From Chara braunii (lineage: Eukaryota > Streptophyta > Charophyceae > Charales > Characeae), in NCBI GenBank assembly GCA_003427395.1, contig BFEA01000561.1, forward strand, positions 866,431 to 927,942: 61,512 bases of DNA, written 5' to 3'. Shown one piece after another: positions 36,240 through 47,329 of this stretch (position 1 is the stretch's first letter; the number at the start of each line of letters is the position of its first letter). Made by a program: the position numbers and the translations under genes. The notes beneath the pieces were generated by a model. The model worked only from the letters and a program-made list of their open reading frames with translations, was not told where the DNA came from and searched no databases.

Positions 36240-36900
36240 CCTTTTCTCCTCGTATTCCTATTTTTCTCATCCACGTTATCTCCCCGTCTCAACCTTCGTA
36301 CATGCCCCTTCACCTAGTCTTCAACCACTTGCTAACCCATCCACATCCACTTGCGCCGGATCTCGCTTCCTTTTCAGCGCTCCACCGTATGCACCTAGAC
36401 TGTAACACCGTCTAGATACGGCCAAAATGAAATGGAATGTCGTTGCTCGGGAAAAAAACGACCACAGTTGTTTTCTCCTTCTTCTCTTTGTCACAGTCCG
36501 GCCTCTCCTCTTATCTCCTCCTTCCTTCTCTCATACTCCTTTCCTTTCGTCGTGTTCTCTCCCGTTTTTTTTTCACGCTCCTCCTTTCTACCTCCATTCA
36601 GACTCAACTTTGATGCACATTCAAGTTATCTAGGTTGTGTTTGAGAACCACTCGCGCCAGCTTTCATGCTAGCGCCTGAGGTCACGACCCTTCTTGTGAC
36701 CCCGCAACCTCGTTCGAGTGCTTGCGGCCCCGAGTTCGTCACGCTGCCCTCACTCTCTCCTTCTTTCACGCTTGCATTAGCCTGCGCTCCTAGTTGCTTT
36801 GCTCACGTACTAAAGCATTTGTTGGCACATATATTTTGCCTGCTTGTTTCTTTCACTCTTCTCTCCCTTGCTCGCTTCTTCGCCCGTTTCCAGCCACGCC
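36240..36900. other. Pyrimidine-rich LTR segment absent from left copy
   Basis: Between matched landmarks at about 36115-36240 and 36900 the right LTR carries about 530 bp more than the left (5027-5200). The sequence is CT-rich on the plus strand and has no recognisable gene. Confidence 0.55.
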
Positions 36901-37004
36901 TGTACTTGTCGCGAAGTCCCGGGAACGTTCTCCTTGGCAAACTACGAAAAGTCCATCGGGTCCAACCTCATCCCCCAACTGTCGGGCTTCTGCCACGGGT
37001 CGGG

Positions 37005-37078
37005 ACCCATATTCTCGTTCTCAACGCCCTCTCAATTGGTTTGCAGGTCACAGGTTCGAGCCTCGCCCGACGGGGACG
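37005..37078 (+). other. tRNA-like segment inside LTR, right copy
   Basis: Contains CTCTCAATTGGTTTGCAGGTC then CAGGTTCGAGCCTCGCC, a near-perfect B box with plausible T-arm. The left LTR has the same segment with a decayed box. Confidence 0.5.
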
Positions 37079-37892
37079 GGCTGAAAGCAAGGTGAGGTTC
37101 CCTGTCAAAAGAGGAGCTTGCTCAGGGGTTGGGCAGATCTGATCCTGAGTCTTCCGCCTAGCAATCACCACCCAAACCTACCGAGTTAGTTCCCACTCCG
37201 GATAAAAGTGGATAAGCCCGGATACGTGTAGAGTAGTAGGGCCCATTCGTCAGGTTGTCTGGGCCCGTTTTCTAAGTCTATGAGTGCATACACTCGCTGG
37301 TCTGGGTGCTTGTCTGAGTGCTTTGTTGCTTTTGCGTGTGTGTGTGTGCCCCGTAAAGGTACTTGACTCATTGGAAGGCCCGAAGAACCAGTACTCTTCC
37401 TATGGTCGTGACATTGAGAGTTACCACGGGGAAAATACTCAAGTGGCAGGAAAGAGGCCCGCGACACTTAGGAGTCGCAGAAAGAACTTAGGTAACAGGT
37501 CGACCGATACCACACTAAACTGAGGTAAATGCGCCTCGTACTCCGGGCCGATTAGAAAAGACAAATCGACAAATTCAGAGGACTAATATCGGTAAGTAGA
37601 CAGGTACCAGCCCAAGTCTCAGTGCGCGTCGTAGATGTCCCTGGTACAACACTTAACCTAGTCAACCCTTCGACCTTCTTGGTCAGAGGGTATTACTGTC
37701 GATCCTAACCATTACATCGTGCGTCATAACAACACCAGCGCATACTCTCGAAATTTCTCACCGATTTGCCCCGGCCTCGATAGTCGAGGAAATCGTCTTA
37801 TAGTGTTGTGTGAAGAAAGAGTGCACTTCTAAGTTTAGACCGACTCCGTCATGGTGGTCGACACAATCGATGTGTAGATTGTAAAATCATGG

Positions 37893-37918
37893 CCAAATAC
37901 CTTTGTAAGGGTATTTGG
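37893..37918 (-). repeat. LTR-terminal palindrome, right copy
   Basis: CCAAATACCTTT-GT-AAGGGTATTTGG, one mismatch from perfect, 7 nt inside the LTR end. Confidence 0.9.
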
Positions 37919-37925
37919 TCCGACG

Positions 37926-38461
37926 GTGCGCTACTCACTGATCTGATGCTTGGTGCTCTTCAACATCAATGGATCTGGTGTTACCCAGAGGTTAGGTTCA
38001 CGGATCTCGGTAATCCGTTCTCCACAACCATCGGGAATGTGGAATCGACTCTCTGACACACTCACACATACACATATTGAGTGCTTCCATCTCATACGAC
38101 AACTACTGCTATAGTATTCTCTCTAAATAGAACACACCGTCACCTGATCTGTATTAGGAACAACTTTCAATCTAGTTACATTGAAACCCATCACCATTTG
38201 TATTCAAGGGAGACAATAATAATCCACTACATTCTTTTCCCGAATAGAAAACATATCCTTCAAGACTGTATTAGAAATAACTTTCAGGCCGGGTGCATTG
38301 GTTTCGACTGCTTGTCATTTTAGAGAGAACAACAAATCAACCCAGTCTCTCTCTCATATCATGTTTGTCCTGATGTAACTATAGATGTTGGACCGATACA
38401 CGTAACATTCATTCACCGAACAAATAAAATGAAATAAAATAACATAACAACGAATTAATCT
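37926..38461. other. Unassigned flank of element 1
   Basis: Two loosely similar blocks (GTATTAGGAACAACTTTCA near 38150 and GTATTAGAAATAACTTTCA near 38266) suggest an old tandem duplication of about 115 bp. No gene seen. Confidence 0.45.
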
Positions 38462-38990
38462 TAGGGATCGATTTTGAGTGTACCTGAGAGACAATTACCT
38501 GCCCAAATGTGGCTGTGTCAGGGAGATAATTAGCAGACTCGATTTTAAATGAGTCAGCAATCCAATTAGTAAGCTTGGTTTTTAATATGTCCACGAGTTA
38601 AATAGTAAGCTCGATTTCGCTTGCATCAAAGAGCCAATCCGCCGACTTGATTTTGAAAAAGTATGTGAGCTAATTTGCAAACTCGATCCTTGAATGTGTA
38701 ACCAAGCCAACCAGCAGGCCCAAATGTTACTGTATCACCAAACCAAACAGTAGGCTCGATTCTGAGCGTATTAGCGAGCCAATCAGCACACTCGACTCTT
38801 AATTGTATAACCGAGTTAACGAGCGGGCTCAAATCTCACCATATCACTGAACCAAACAACAGGCTCGATTTTGAGCATATCAACGAGTGAATCAACATGC
38901 TCGACTTTTGAATGTGCAACCGAGCTAACCAGCGGGTTCAAATCTCACCATATCACCGAACCAAACAACAGACTTGTACACCATGCTCCG
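38462..38990. repeat. 109-bp satellite, family E, about 4-5 copies
   Basis: Unit starts TAACCAAGCC at 38699, TAACCGAGTT at 38808 and CAACCGAGCT at 38917, giving an exact 109-bp period. Older diverged copies lie upstream. Each unit carries two short hairpins with 16-17-nt loops: GGCTCG/CGAGCC (38753-38780), ACTCG/CGAGT (38790-38816), CTCG/CGAG (38864-38887) and GCTCG/CGAGC (38899-38925). Confidence 0.85.
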
Positions 38991-39826
38991 AGCACACTTC
39001 CCCCCCACAGGTCTCACTTCCCCCTCAAGGTCTCATCTTTCCTCTTCCATGATCAACAACTATTGCATCGCTTAGGCAAGAGAGGACACGAGGTGGATAC
39101 TTTAGCGGTTCGACCCACAACTACCGCCGAACATTACCAGTGTCGTTATGTGACATGAGGAAAGGACGTTGCGTACACCAGGCATGCCAATAAATCCTCC
39201 TTCCTCAACCGAATGAGCCTGCAGTATTGTTGTCCTTTCTTTAACCACGTGCTACGAATACATCGCTCCGTCCTGTAGCGCAATCTCCGACCTCCAATGA
39301 AGTGTTGGCGCCATAGGTACCAACTGCACCTGGGCTACACCCATGAGATATTTACCCTCACCAACAATAACAGCTCCGTCGGTATTGAGGCCCCGAAATC
39401 GAGTAATAACAGAGAACTGCAATTGTCAAGCTATAGGTATGAGACAATGATTGTAAAACAGCTTTAGGACCCTGGTTGAGTCAACATCACAAGTATTAAG
39501 CAGACTTGGTAAACAACACCAGCCTCTTATTGAAACTCGGTCTGGTTGCACTGCTCCCATTTAAATTTGTTGTTGGCCAACTTCTATAATAGATCTGGTG
39601 CCGTCGGAACTGCATTTTTTGTGGGACCAATTACAGTTTAGAAGATGAATAATGCTCTATCATTTGCCACAACCAACCCACATTTTTTGACCAACTGCCG
39701 CAACTAATCATCTAGGCGTTATACCAACTGCCGTAACCGGATCCAATCCCGATGAATCAAGTGCGAACAACCAGAATTGGTGTTGCCTACTCAACTATAT
39801 TGAATCAGTGCCACTGGATTAGGTGT
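38991..39826. other. Unassigned sequence
   Basis: No gene or element boundary recognised. Confidence 0.4.
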
Positions 39827-39860
39827 TGTCGTACCAAATACCCTTACAAGGGTATTTGGC
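39827..39860 (+). repeat. Third LTR-start-like palindrome
   Basis: TGTCGTACC is followed by CCAAATACCCTT-AC-AAGGGTATTTGG, a perfect 12-bp-arm palindrome (39834-39859). The first 33 bp match the start of the giant LTR with one or two changes, then similarity ends. It probably marks the 5' end of an LTR of a related family running rightward, but I could not find the matching CGACA end. Confidence 0.6.
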
Positions 39861-40840
39861 GTGTTTTCTGCAAGTCACGCAAGTGCAGCCTCGCCCATCT
39901 GGCGCCACGCATGGGGTACCGACGGCGAGGCGGAACCATGCGCAACCCAGGTGTGTACGGCGTCGCGGGATAGCGGGATGCGTGGTGTTTAGTTCTTTTA
40001 TTTTCCTTTATTATTTTCTAAGGCCTCTTTAGCTCGGTGATCGATTACGAGGCCAACGTCGAGGTCCTTGAGCACACGCCTCTTTTGGTAGGGCCGCCTG
40101 GGTTCCTACGTGTTTTGGATGCTGGCAAAAATTCCACTAACCTACCCGCGCTGGAGCGAGGTCAACGTGCGTGAAGATGGTGGGGTCCATGGTCGGGGCT
40201 TCCCTCGCTTACTACTTGGAGAGCGCTGATAGTGTAAAAGCGGAAGGAAAATCGGAAGAACATTCTGAGCAGGCCTACGGGGCAGCAGCTAAAGGGTGGC
40301 GTGGGCTTTCCACGGGGACCGCACCGTTCGCCAACCACGACTTGTTGTGGGAAGACTGTGTGTGAGCATGCCCGCCGGGGCCGGCAAGATGGTGAATTGG
40401 GCCTTGGGCGTAGCGGCTGGGGCGAGGCGAGGAGGCTCGCTGATGATCTAATTGCCCGACCGGTTACGGGGAACCCCGTAGCAGCCGCAGCCGTGCTCAA
40501 GCCTCCAACGAGGGAACATGCGGGCGTTGCACCCGTCGGAAGATGCGGGACCTGCACTCACCAGCACGTGGGCGGTATTGACCAAGTACCAGCCGGTAGC
40601 ATCCGGGTTGGGCTTCTTTGATGGGCCAGTCACTGTGCCAACCGGTAGCATCAGGGTCGGGCAGCACTGCGCAGCAGCGAACGGGCAATAGCGCAGAAGA
40701 GCGGAGCGCCAGGGAGAGGAAGTGCGCAGGCGACGAAGGGAAAGTCGAGAAAGAGGGTGAACCGGGGCGAGATATCGCACTGGATGCGTGCGCGATGAAG
40801 ACGGAAATGGTGGTAGATGGGCAGGAAGAACGTAACTTAC
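39861..40840. other. GC-rich unassigned sequence
   Basis: Overlapping open frames on both strands (40162-40913) reflect GC content and have no recognisable domain. A short duplication (CCGGTAGCATCCGGGTTGGG and CCGGTAGCATCAGGGTCGGG) occurs at 40591-40665. Confidence 0.45.
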
Positions 40841-41075
40841 CTGTTTCTTGAAGAAAACGGACGAGGGAGGAGGCGTTTTCAGGGTTTGCGGACCGGGCGA
40901 CTACGGTTACCAACTTAGTTTGGTTGATAAGTTAGTAGATATGGAGGTGGGAGAGGAGCCCTGCGCGGAGCTATGGATGGAGGAGAAGAAATGAGGGAAG
41001 AAAAGTGTGAATCTCCCCCGTTTCTTGATGAAAAAGAACGGGGAAAGATTCGTAGAGGGGGTTTTGAGGTAGGGC
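40841..41075 (-). repeat. Hairpin satellite, family C, inverted copies
   Basis: Two copies about 180 bp apart, in the opposite orientation to those at 42099-42700. The better one has CCCCGTT at 41016-41022 pairing with AACGGGG at 41037-41043 around TCTTGATGAAAAAG, followed by GGGGGTTTTGAGG. Confidence 0.65.
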
Positions 41076-41416
41076 GAAGTCATTGTGTTCAAATAACGCA
41101 TAACCACACCTCTTTGTGCTCTGTTCAAATACGGGTGTGCACGTAGCAAACATAACAGAAAGGTGCCATGCAGTGCACAATGTTAGTAGCAAGGTCTCAG
41201 CAGGTGCACAGTGGAAAACATAGCCTCGCCCATCCCAAACCCGCAAGACACAGGCTGAAAGCGCCCGGTTAAACCATAATAAGATACTGTTTGCACAGTA
41301 ACTCAGACCGGTTATGCAACAACTTGAAGATCGAGGCAACATCCTCAATTGTGGGGACAGTATTGCCTGACAACGATGCAATGTGCATAGCAGTCGGCTT
41401 TAACAACCAGTCGTGC

Positions 41417-41456
41417 AGCTCGCCGCTAAAAAAAAACAGACTAGGGGCGGCGAGCT
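41417..41456. repeat. Perfect 10-bp inverted repeat
   Basis: AGCTCGCCGC at 41417-41426 and GCGGCGAGCT at 41447-41456 enclose a 20-nt A-rich loop. No gene is associated; the surrounding 41076-42098 is unassigned. Confidence 0.8.
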
Positions 41457-42098
41457 GGTTTGTAACTCAACAGCTGTCTCCCTCTTCCGCACACAGCCTG
41501 TTGTGTCTACCCGCTTTAGTTGCCAGGTCACAAGATCACCAACACTCCTCTCTCCCTTCCTCATACGTTCTTCTTTCTACTTCACTTTCTCTCGTTGATC
41601 TTCCCTTAGTCCCTATCTTTCTCTTATTCTTCGTCTCTTTTTGCAGTCAGCGCCTAGCCACTCTTACGATTGGGTCTAACCGGTAGCAACGACCGCTGGG
41701 CATGACACACAATCATACTCAGATATAGACATCGAGTCCGTCTTTAACAACGAGCAAAACCATAAAAAGTGGCACCAGGAGTTGGGATAATAGCAATGGT
41801 TCGATGGAGATTACCGTGGCATAGAGGAGACAACAGCGAGCCACTACACATTTGAGGGGAAGACGGCCTCGCTCCGCAGCTCATCGATTCTGTAGGAGGA
41901 GAACGAATCTCCTACGAGAAATCGGTCAGGTACGTGCCTCACATTCCTCTCGTACACGACCAACCCCGCCTGAGTCGTCTGCTGATGTGCAAGGTGAGAA
42001 GGAATCTTCCGTTAGAACATGGAAATATACACTGCCTTTCCAAAACTTCCCCTGGGAAAAACGAGAATGAACCTTAAGACCACCAACATGCTCGCATC

Positions 42099-42700
42099 GC
42101 CATAAAACCCCATATTCAAGTTTTTACGCGCTCGATTATGTTAAGGAACGAGCGAAATATCTATTTTTCGGCTCACTACATCCGTTTTCTCTCGGCACCT
42201 CTGTGCATCATTTTTTCCAATCCAACTCTCTCCACACTACTCCACTCCAAAACTAACACCCCTACTGGATTCGCCACCTTTTAAAACCTCTGAAATGACT
42301 CCTCCCTCGCTCGTTTTCATCAGGAAACGAGTGAGATCTTTGCTTTTTCACACAACCATTTCCACATTCACAAAGTTCCCGCACACGACCTTCTCTTAAT
42401 AACTTCTTCTATACTAACTTTCACCTTATTATAACCATAAATTTGGGTTTGCCCATCGTTAAAACTTCTTTGGTTCTCCCTCTAACTGATTCCGCTGAGA
42501 ATCCAGTTGTAATCTCGATTCTCCACTTCCCCTACCTCTACTCCCGCCATAGCTTCGTGCATCGACGTTATCTTCTACCTCCTAACCTGCTAACTTATCA
42601 TTGAAACTAACATGACCAACTGATTCGCCTCCCCAAGAAACCCCCATTTCGCATCTCTCTGCTCCGGATTCTGTTAAGAATCTAGCGCACCATCGATTTT
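42099..42700 (+). repeat. Hairpin satellite, family C, four tandem copies
   Basis: Units begin CGCC at about 42099, 42272, 42452 and 42627 (period about 176 bp), each with an AAAACCYC box and, 20-30 nt later, a hairpin. The stems are CGCTCG/CGAGCG (42129-42154), CTCGCTCGTTT/AAACGAGTGAG (42306-42335), AACTGATTC/GAATC-C-AGTT (42484-42508) and GATTC/GAATC (42667-42682). Loops share a TCATCAGG / TGTTAAGG core. A fifth copy is at 55442-55471 in element 2. Confidence 0.8.
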
Positions 42701-44165
42701 CTCCTTTACCATACCCATCTTTTTCCTTCCACCATGTCCGTCTGCGCCACCTTCGACTTCATCTGCATGTATCCGGCTGCAGATACTCAAGCTCATCTAA
42801 AGTAAAAAGGTTTTCATACGAGATTCTCCGAGTTCCTTTAACCCCAACAGCATCTTCGCCTTTCATAATCCCAAAGATGAACTGCTTGACTGGACCCGAC
42901 ATTATCACTCATTATTCCCTCAGATATCATAGATCAACATCATGAGAGGTAGAGCTCATGAATGATACAATCCTCAATCTCAAATTTGTGCTTAGAAACA
43001 TCAAGGAGTAAGGATTTTACCTTCACAATTAAATCATCCTCTTTTGCTTAGCCTACTATAGCAATAGATTCCAGAAGAGGTATCTAATATCTCCCGTCCT
43101 CAAAGCGGTCAGTAGTCAAAGAGATGAGGAGTCTTTCGAATTGTCTCACTTCCACTCCCCAAGTTACTTTGCTGTGCAATTTTTCAAGTCAATTTTTCGT
43201 TCTTATAGACTTATGTAGATAATTTTCAAACACTCAAAATAATCATTATCCTTCTCTCACTCTGTTGGGGCATAGATTCTCACATCCAGACTACTAGTAT
43301 TGCGAAATTTAATAATTGAAATATAGAATATTATATGATCCTTCTAACCTTGTATCATAAAATCACAAAATGATTGTCAATCTTAGTCACCTTGTTTAAC
43401 CAATGTCTCACAATAAATATCCTTACCGCTAACATAACTTTTAGGATTCTTGTGACCTTGTCACTTTCCAAATACATTCTACCATGGTTGACCAATTATC
43501 TCTTGGAAGATGAAGTCTCTTCAAATGAGGATAAGGTACCCATTTACAAATCGTAGCATGGATATACTGAGGGGACTTTTTCTTATTTTTCTCAAGTCTT
43601 CCATTTTCTTTCATTACCACATCTTCAACAAAGCCCCTACATCTCTCATAAGTAAATTCTCTAGTTCTCTCCTTAGGGATATATATTATGACACAGTACG
43701 AAGCTTAGTGAAATGACATATGAAAAAAAGTTAAAGCAAAAGATATGAGTGACTGTGTATTGAAGAACTTTTGAAGCGTGGACAAAGGCAGTTAACCCAT
43801 GTTTTCACGATTCTTCTTCTTCTTGTTATTCTTTTGCATCTTTTTGTTCAACGTTGTGGAGGAGAAACATCATTCTTGGATAAATCCTGAAATCGTTTGA
43901 TGAATCTTTCGACTATTCGTTTGAGGCGATGTGATGGATTTAGACGGTGATGCGCTCAAGTTGTTACTATTTTTCCTCTTAAACATAATTGCACTCTCAT
44001 AATGGAAGTAATATGTTTATCTTTCTATCGACCCATAACAGTTGTGATGAGGGTGCGTTGAGTTCGCAGGAAGACGATAGTTGCAGTTGACGATTAACCG
44101 TGCGCGTGACGACGTCACTTGTTAAGTATGATGTACTTTCTAAGAAGATGTCTCCTTATATATAT
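42701..44165. other. AT-rich unassigned sequence
   Basis: Open frames are short (43374-43716 at most) and have no recognisable domain. Confidence 0.4.
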
Positions 44166-44335
44166 GAATATGGTAATTATACTAATAGTAATATTATACA
44201 GTAAATGACCGTAGAAACACTATAATAATAACGCTAGGATGATATTTCCTCATGAATATGAATATGGTAATTATACTAGGAGTAATATTATATTGTAAAT
44301 GACTGTAGAAACACCTTAATAATAAGGCTAATTGT
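44166..44335 (+). repeat. 94-bp tandem duplication
   Basis: GAATATGGTAATTATACTA at 44166 recurs at 44260, and both copies continue through AGTAATATTATA..GTAAATGAC.GTAGAAACAC. Confidence 0.85.
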
Positions 44336-45056
44336 GTCAACCCTGATGATGATAAATATACAAAATCAATCGTCAGAGTTTGTGTGTTGTCAACGAAGCA
44401 AATGCAAATGTGTATCTTCCTTCTTCCCCTGAACACAACGCACCCCGATTCCCAATGCATACAAAGTTTTTTTTCGTCCCAGTGAAGTCTCGATGAGGGT
44501 CCGTTGCATTAGGGGGAAACTGTAGCAACAACATAGCATAGAGGAGCACTAACAATGGTTGAAAGAGGAATGACGCAAAGGCAATAACTGCAGCAAGGAC
44601 TACAAGAAAGAAGTGGAGAAAAAGGGGGACATAGAAAATAGAAGGGAAAAAAAAAGAGGATAAGAAGCAAAAAACAAAAGTATTGAGGGAGAAAGGACGG
44701 AGGGAAGGAGAAAGGTTGTGAGCGATACGTGTTCTTTCTCTGTATTATGATGGTTAACATTATGATATGACAAGGGCAAGTTTGTACCCATCTGGCGATG
44801 TGGTGAAGCATTACCTTTGAGAAGGAACCGTTTTGTAACCGTTTTTAGCTAAAGCAAAAAATTCAAAATTTATCGATTGATATTTATGAATACGATAAGC
44901 TACTTTTTTCCGGAACGAATAAGCACCTTGGTGGTTTGTCTGGGGATGGGGTGGATGGGTGTAAGGAGGGAGTGGGGTAGAGTGTGGGGTTGACGAGGTT
45001 CAACAATCAATCTATCAATAAAATTTATCCATTCATCCTTCCGTGAATCACTAAAA
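44336..45056. other. Unassigned sequence
   Basis: A minus-strand frame at 44509-44811 is Phe/Leu/Ser-rich low complexity over a purine-rich tract. I see no supported gene. Confidence 0.4.
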
Positions 45057-45245
45057 TCAATCAATCAATCATTGTGCATGACAGATCAATCAATAAAATA
45101 CATAAATAAATCATTGTGCATGACGGATCAATCAATCAATCATTGTGCATGACAGATCAATCAATAAAATAAATAAATCAATCATTGTGCATGACGGATG
45201 AATCAATCAATCATGGTGCATGACGGATGACAAATAAGATAATAA
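45057..45245 (+). repeat. CAAT-type tandem repeat
   Basis: At least five units of AATCATTGTGCATGACRGAT separated by CAATCAATAAAATA-type filler, spaced 30-42 bp. Confidence 0.9.
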
Positions 45246-45261
45246 AAATTGTATGCTTCGT

Positions 45262-45340
45262 AGCGCCATGTTCTCGTTCGGAGGCGAATGTGAACATGTT
45301 TGCCCGAACGCGAACAAGCGTCCAAAAGCCTCCGAACGCG

Positions 45341-45376
<36 letters not shown>

Positions 45377-45565
45377 TCTTAGAAATATATGAAAAAATAT
45401 ATGTTATGCAAAATAACAATACAAGCAACTTTTGACTTGGAGTCATGTTCAAATTCGTAGCCAATCACAATTTAAAAATAAAAAACCGAAAAATATGTTC
45501 GCCCAAACATGTTCGCGGGTTGTTCACGCGAACATGAAGGGGTGCGAACATGTTCGTCGTGCTAC
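45262..45565. mobile_element. GTTCG-rich short element with poly(A)
   Basis: Both ends are dense in CGAACATGTTCG and CCGAACGCG motifs and enclose a 30-plus A run and AT-rich sequence. This layout resembles the 785-bp insertion at 34266-35050, so they may be related non-autonomous elements. Confidence 0.5.
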
Positions 45566-46370
45566 GCAGATTGTATAGATACATGATGGTTAGCTTTGGT
45601 AGTTGTGTTGCCACAGATAGCATGTATGAAGGAAAAAAGGAAACTCGAAAAGACAATGGAGAGAGGAAAAAGGGTATGGGGGTGAAGGCAACAGTGAGAT
45701 TCTGTCATCGTTGTTGTCGTCTTATGATCTTTACAGTAGTTAGATTGCGGGTTTAAATCCCTTACTTTATCATATCGTGGAGTTGTATAGCATTCTCGTT
45801 TGCTCAGTGAAAGTATCTTCGAGCTAACCACTGCTGTTTGGATTATTGTCTGCTTCATCCTCGTCTCATGGAGGTGTCTCGCATTCTTATCTGCTTCCGC
45901 ATCATGTTTTTCTTCCTTTTTATTTTTTAACTGGACATTGATCCGATCCATTTAAGGGAAGGAATACGTGTTGGGAACAAGACCCAACGTCCCGTAAGAA
46001 AATATATAGAATAATTTAAAAATACCATCGTCATTACCCGACTTCGATTAATTACTCGCTCTTCTCTAAGGGAGCATTATTTGTCTGCTTAGTGAAGTAC
46101 GAGTAGTTAGCTCGAAGCTGTAACGAACCTTCGAGATATCATCATCATCATGACATTATGCTATGGAGTTGCGTCGGATTTTTGTACTCAACTTTGGCTA
46201 AAGATAGCAAAAATGCTCATAAACAATTGCGCATAATGTCATATGAATTTGTACGATATTTTTTGTCAGCTCAGTGAAGTACCGATAATTAGCGAAGGTT
46301 ACGTTCGTCATCATGTCATCATGCCATGGAGTTATGTCGCATTTTAGTCTTTGCTCTTTCATGAAATATC
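45566..46370 (+). repeat. Degenerate dispersed repeat units
   Basis: Copies of a GGAGTTGTRTCGCATT..TCTGCTCAGTGAAGTA unit occur near 45778, 45869, 46074, 46160, 46262 and 46328. One contains CTCGAAG/CTTCGAG paired across 11 nt (46109-46135 region). A GCGGGTTTAAATCCC box at about 45746-45760 looks like a pol III B box, but no A box is convincing. Confidence 0.5.
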
Positions 46371-47329
46371 GATTTGTTTATTTATTTATTTATTTATTCA
46401 TCTTTTAACTACTTCTTAAACTGTTTACTAATTCATCCTCTCATGAATGGTCGATAAATGGTTAAAACTATTAGATTGTGTTTTTGTGTATCCGTTGCAG
46501 GGTGACACTTCATACCTTGAAAGAACAAATAACCTACATGATTCTCTTTCGTTTGATTTTTCCTCTTATCGGGCATAAGGTTTTTCAATGAATAAAGAAA
46601 AATCATTCCCTACTCCATTTTCCTTCATGTCTCCTCCTCTCGTTCTCCTCCTTACCATCGTCACCATCATTATAATCATTAAAATTGTGTTATTATTCAA
46701 GATCAGTAAATTAACGATAAATTATGATAATAATAATTGATAATATTAATAATTAAAAATAAATTAATACATAGAACGAAAAATAGGTAGAAGCATGGAC
46801 ATTCTCAGTTTGAATGAGTAATCCTTCGACCTGTTTTGAGAGCGAGAACGAAGTAGTGCATCTTTGTGTGTGAATCACTCTTCTCTATTTCTCTCTCCGT
46901 GCCTTGTTTTTTTTCCAATTTCAAAATGAAAGTCTTATTTCAAGATATGTTCCTGTGTCATGCCGGTTATGGCTATGCTTATTACTATTAAATAAGAAAA
47001 TATAATTTAATTGATTTGTTTATTGGTCTCGATAGTACATAAAAGTGTGTTCACTTAAGGATATCTTGTAGATGCACGTCTGTTCGTCGATGCACCAGAG
47101 TCTGACTCATTTCAAGTCACAGACTCGGCATTGCTATTGATTCATTGATTGATTTATGATTTTCTCCGTCTCTCCATTGATTGATTCATACGTTTTCTGC
47201 CCTGACCTATCACGGAAAGTAATGTTTTCAATTGTTTTGAGTTTCTTGGTAGACTTACCTTTGTCGCTTGCTCTCCTTATTTTTTTATTGGATGCTTATT
47301 TGTTGGTTGATTACTGGTGGGATGTTTGT
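46371..47329. other. AT-rich unassigned sequence
   Basis: Includes a (TTTA)n tract at 46374-46398. No gene seen. Confidence 0.4.

Larger units (their letters stand above)
28779..37925 (-). mobile_element. Giant 5' LTR of element 1 (9.1 kb)
   Basis: On the minus strand it starts CGTCGGACC plus the terminal palindrome and ends GCGCGCGACA just before the primer-binding site. It is collinear with 3999-14604 over its whole length but in inverted orientation. A private 785-bp insertion lies at 34266-35050. About 530 bp at 36240-36900 is missing from the left copy. Net length is near 8.4 kb, far above typical plant LTRs. It holds SINE-like, microsatellite and hairpin-minisatellite sequence and no convincing ORF. 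Confidence 0.75.

Noticed and set aside
40162-40913. Overlapping GC-rich ORFs on both strands
   Set aside because: Frames on opposite strands are equally long and compositionally biased, with no recognisable domain.
42306-42335. Hammerhead ribozyme core (CTGATGA on the minus strand with a flanking stem)
   Set aside because: No GAAA-stem-cleavage-site arrangement follows, and the other family C copies change the CTGATGA to TTGATGA, TTAATGA or TTAACA.
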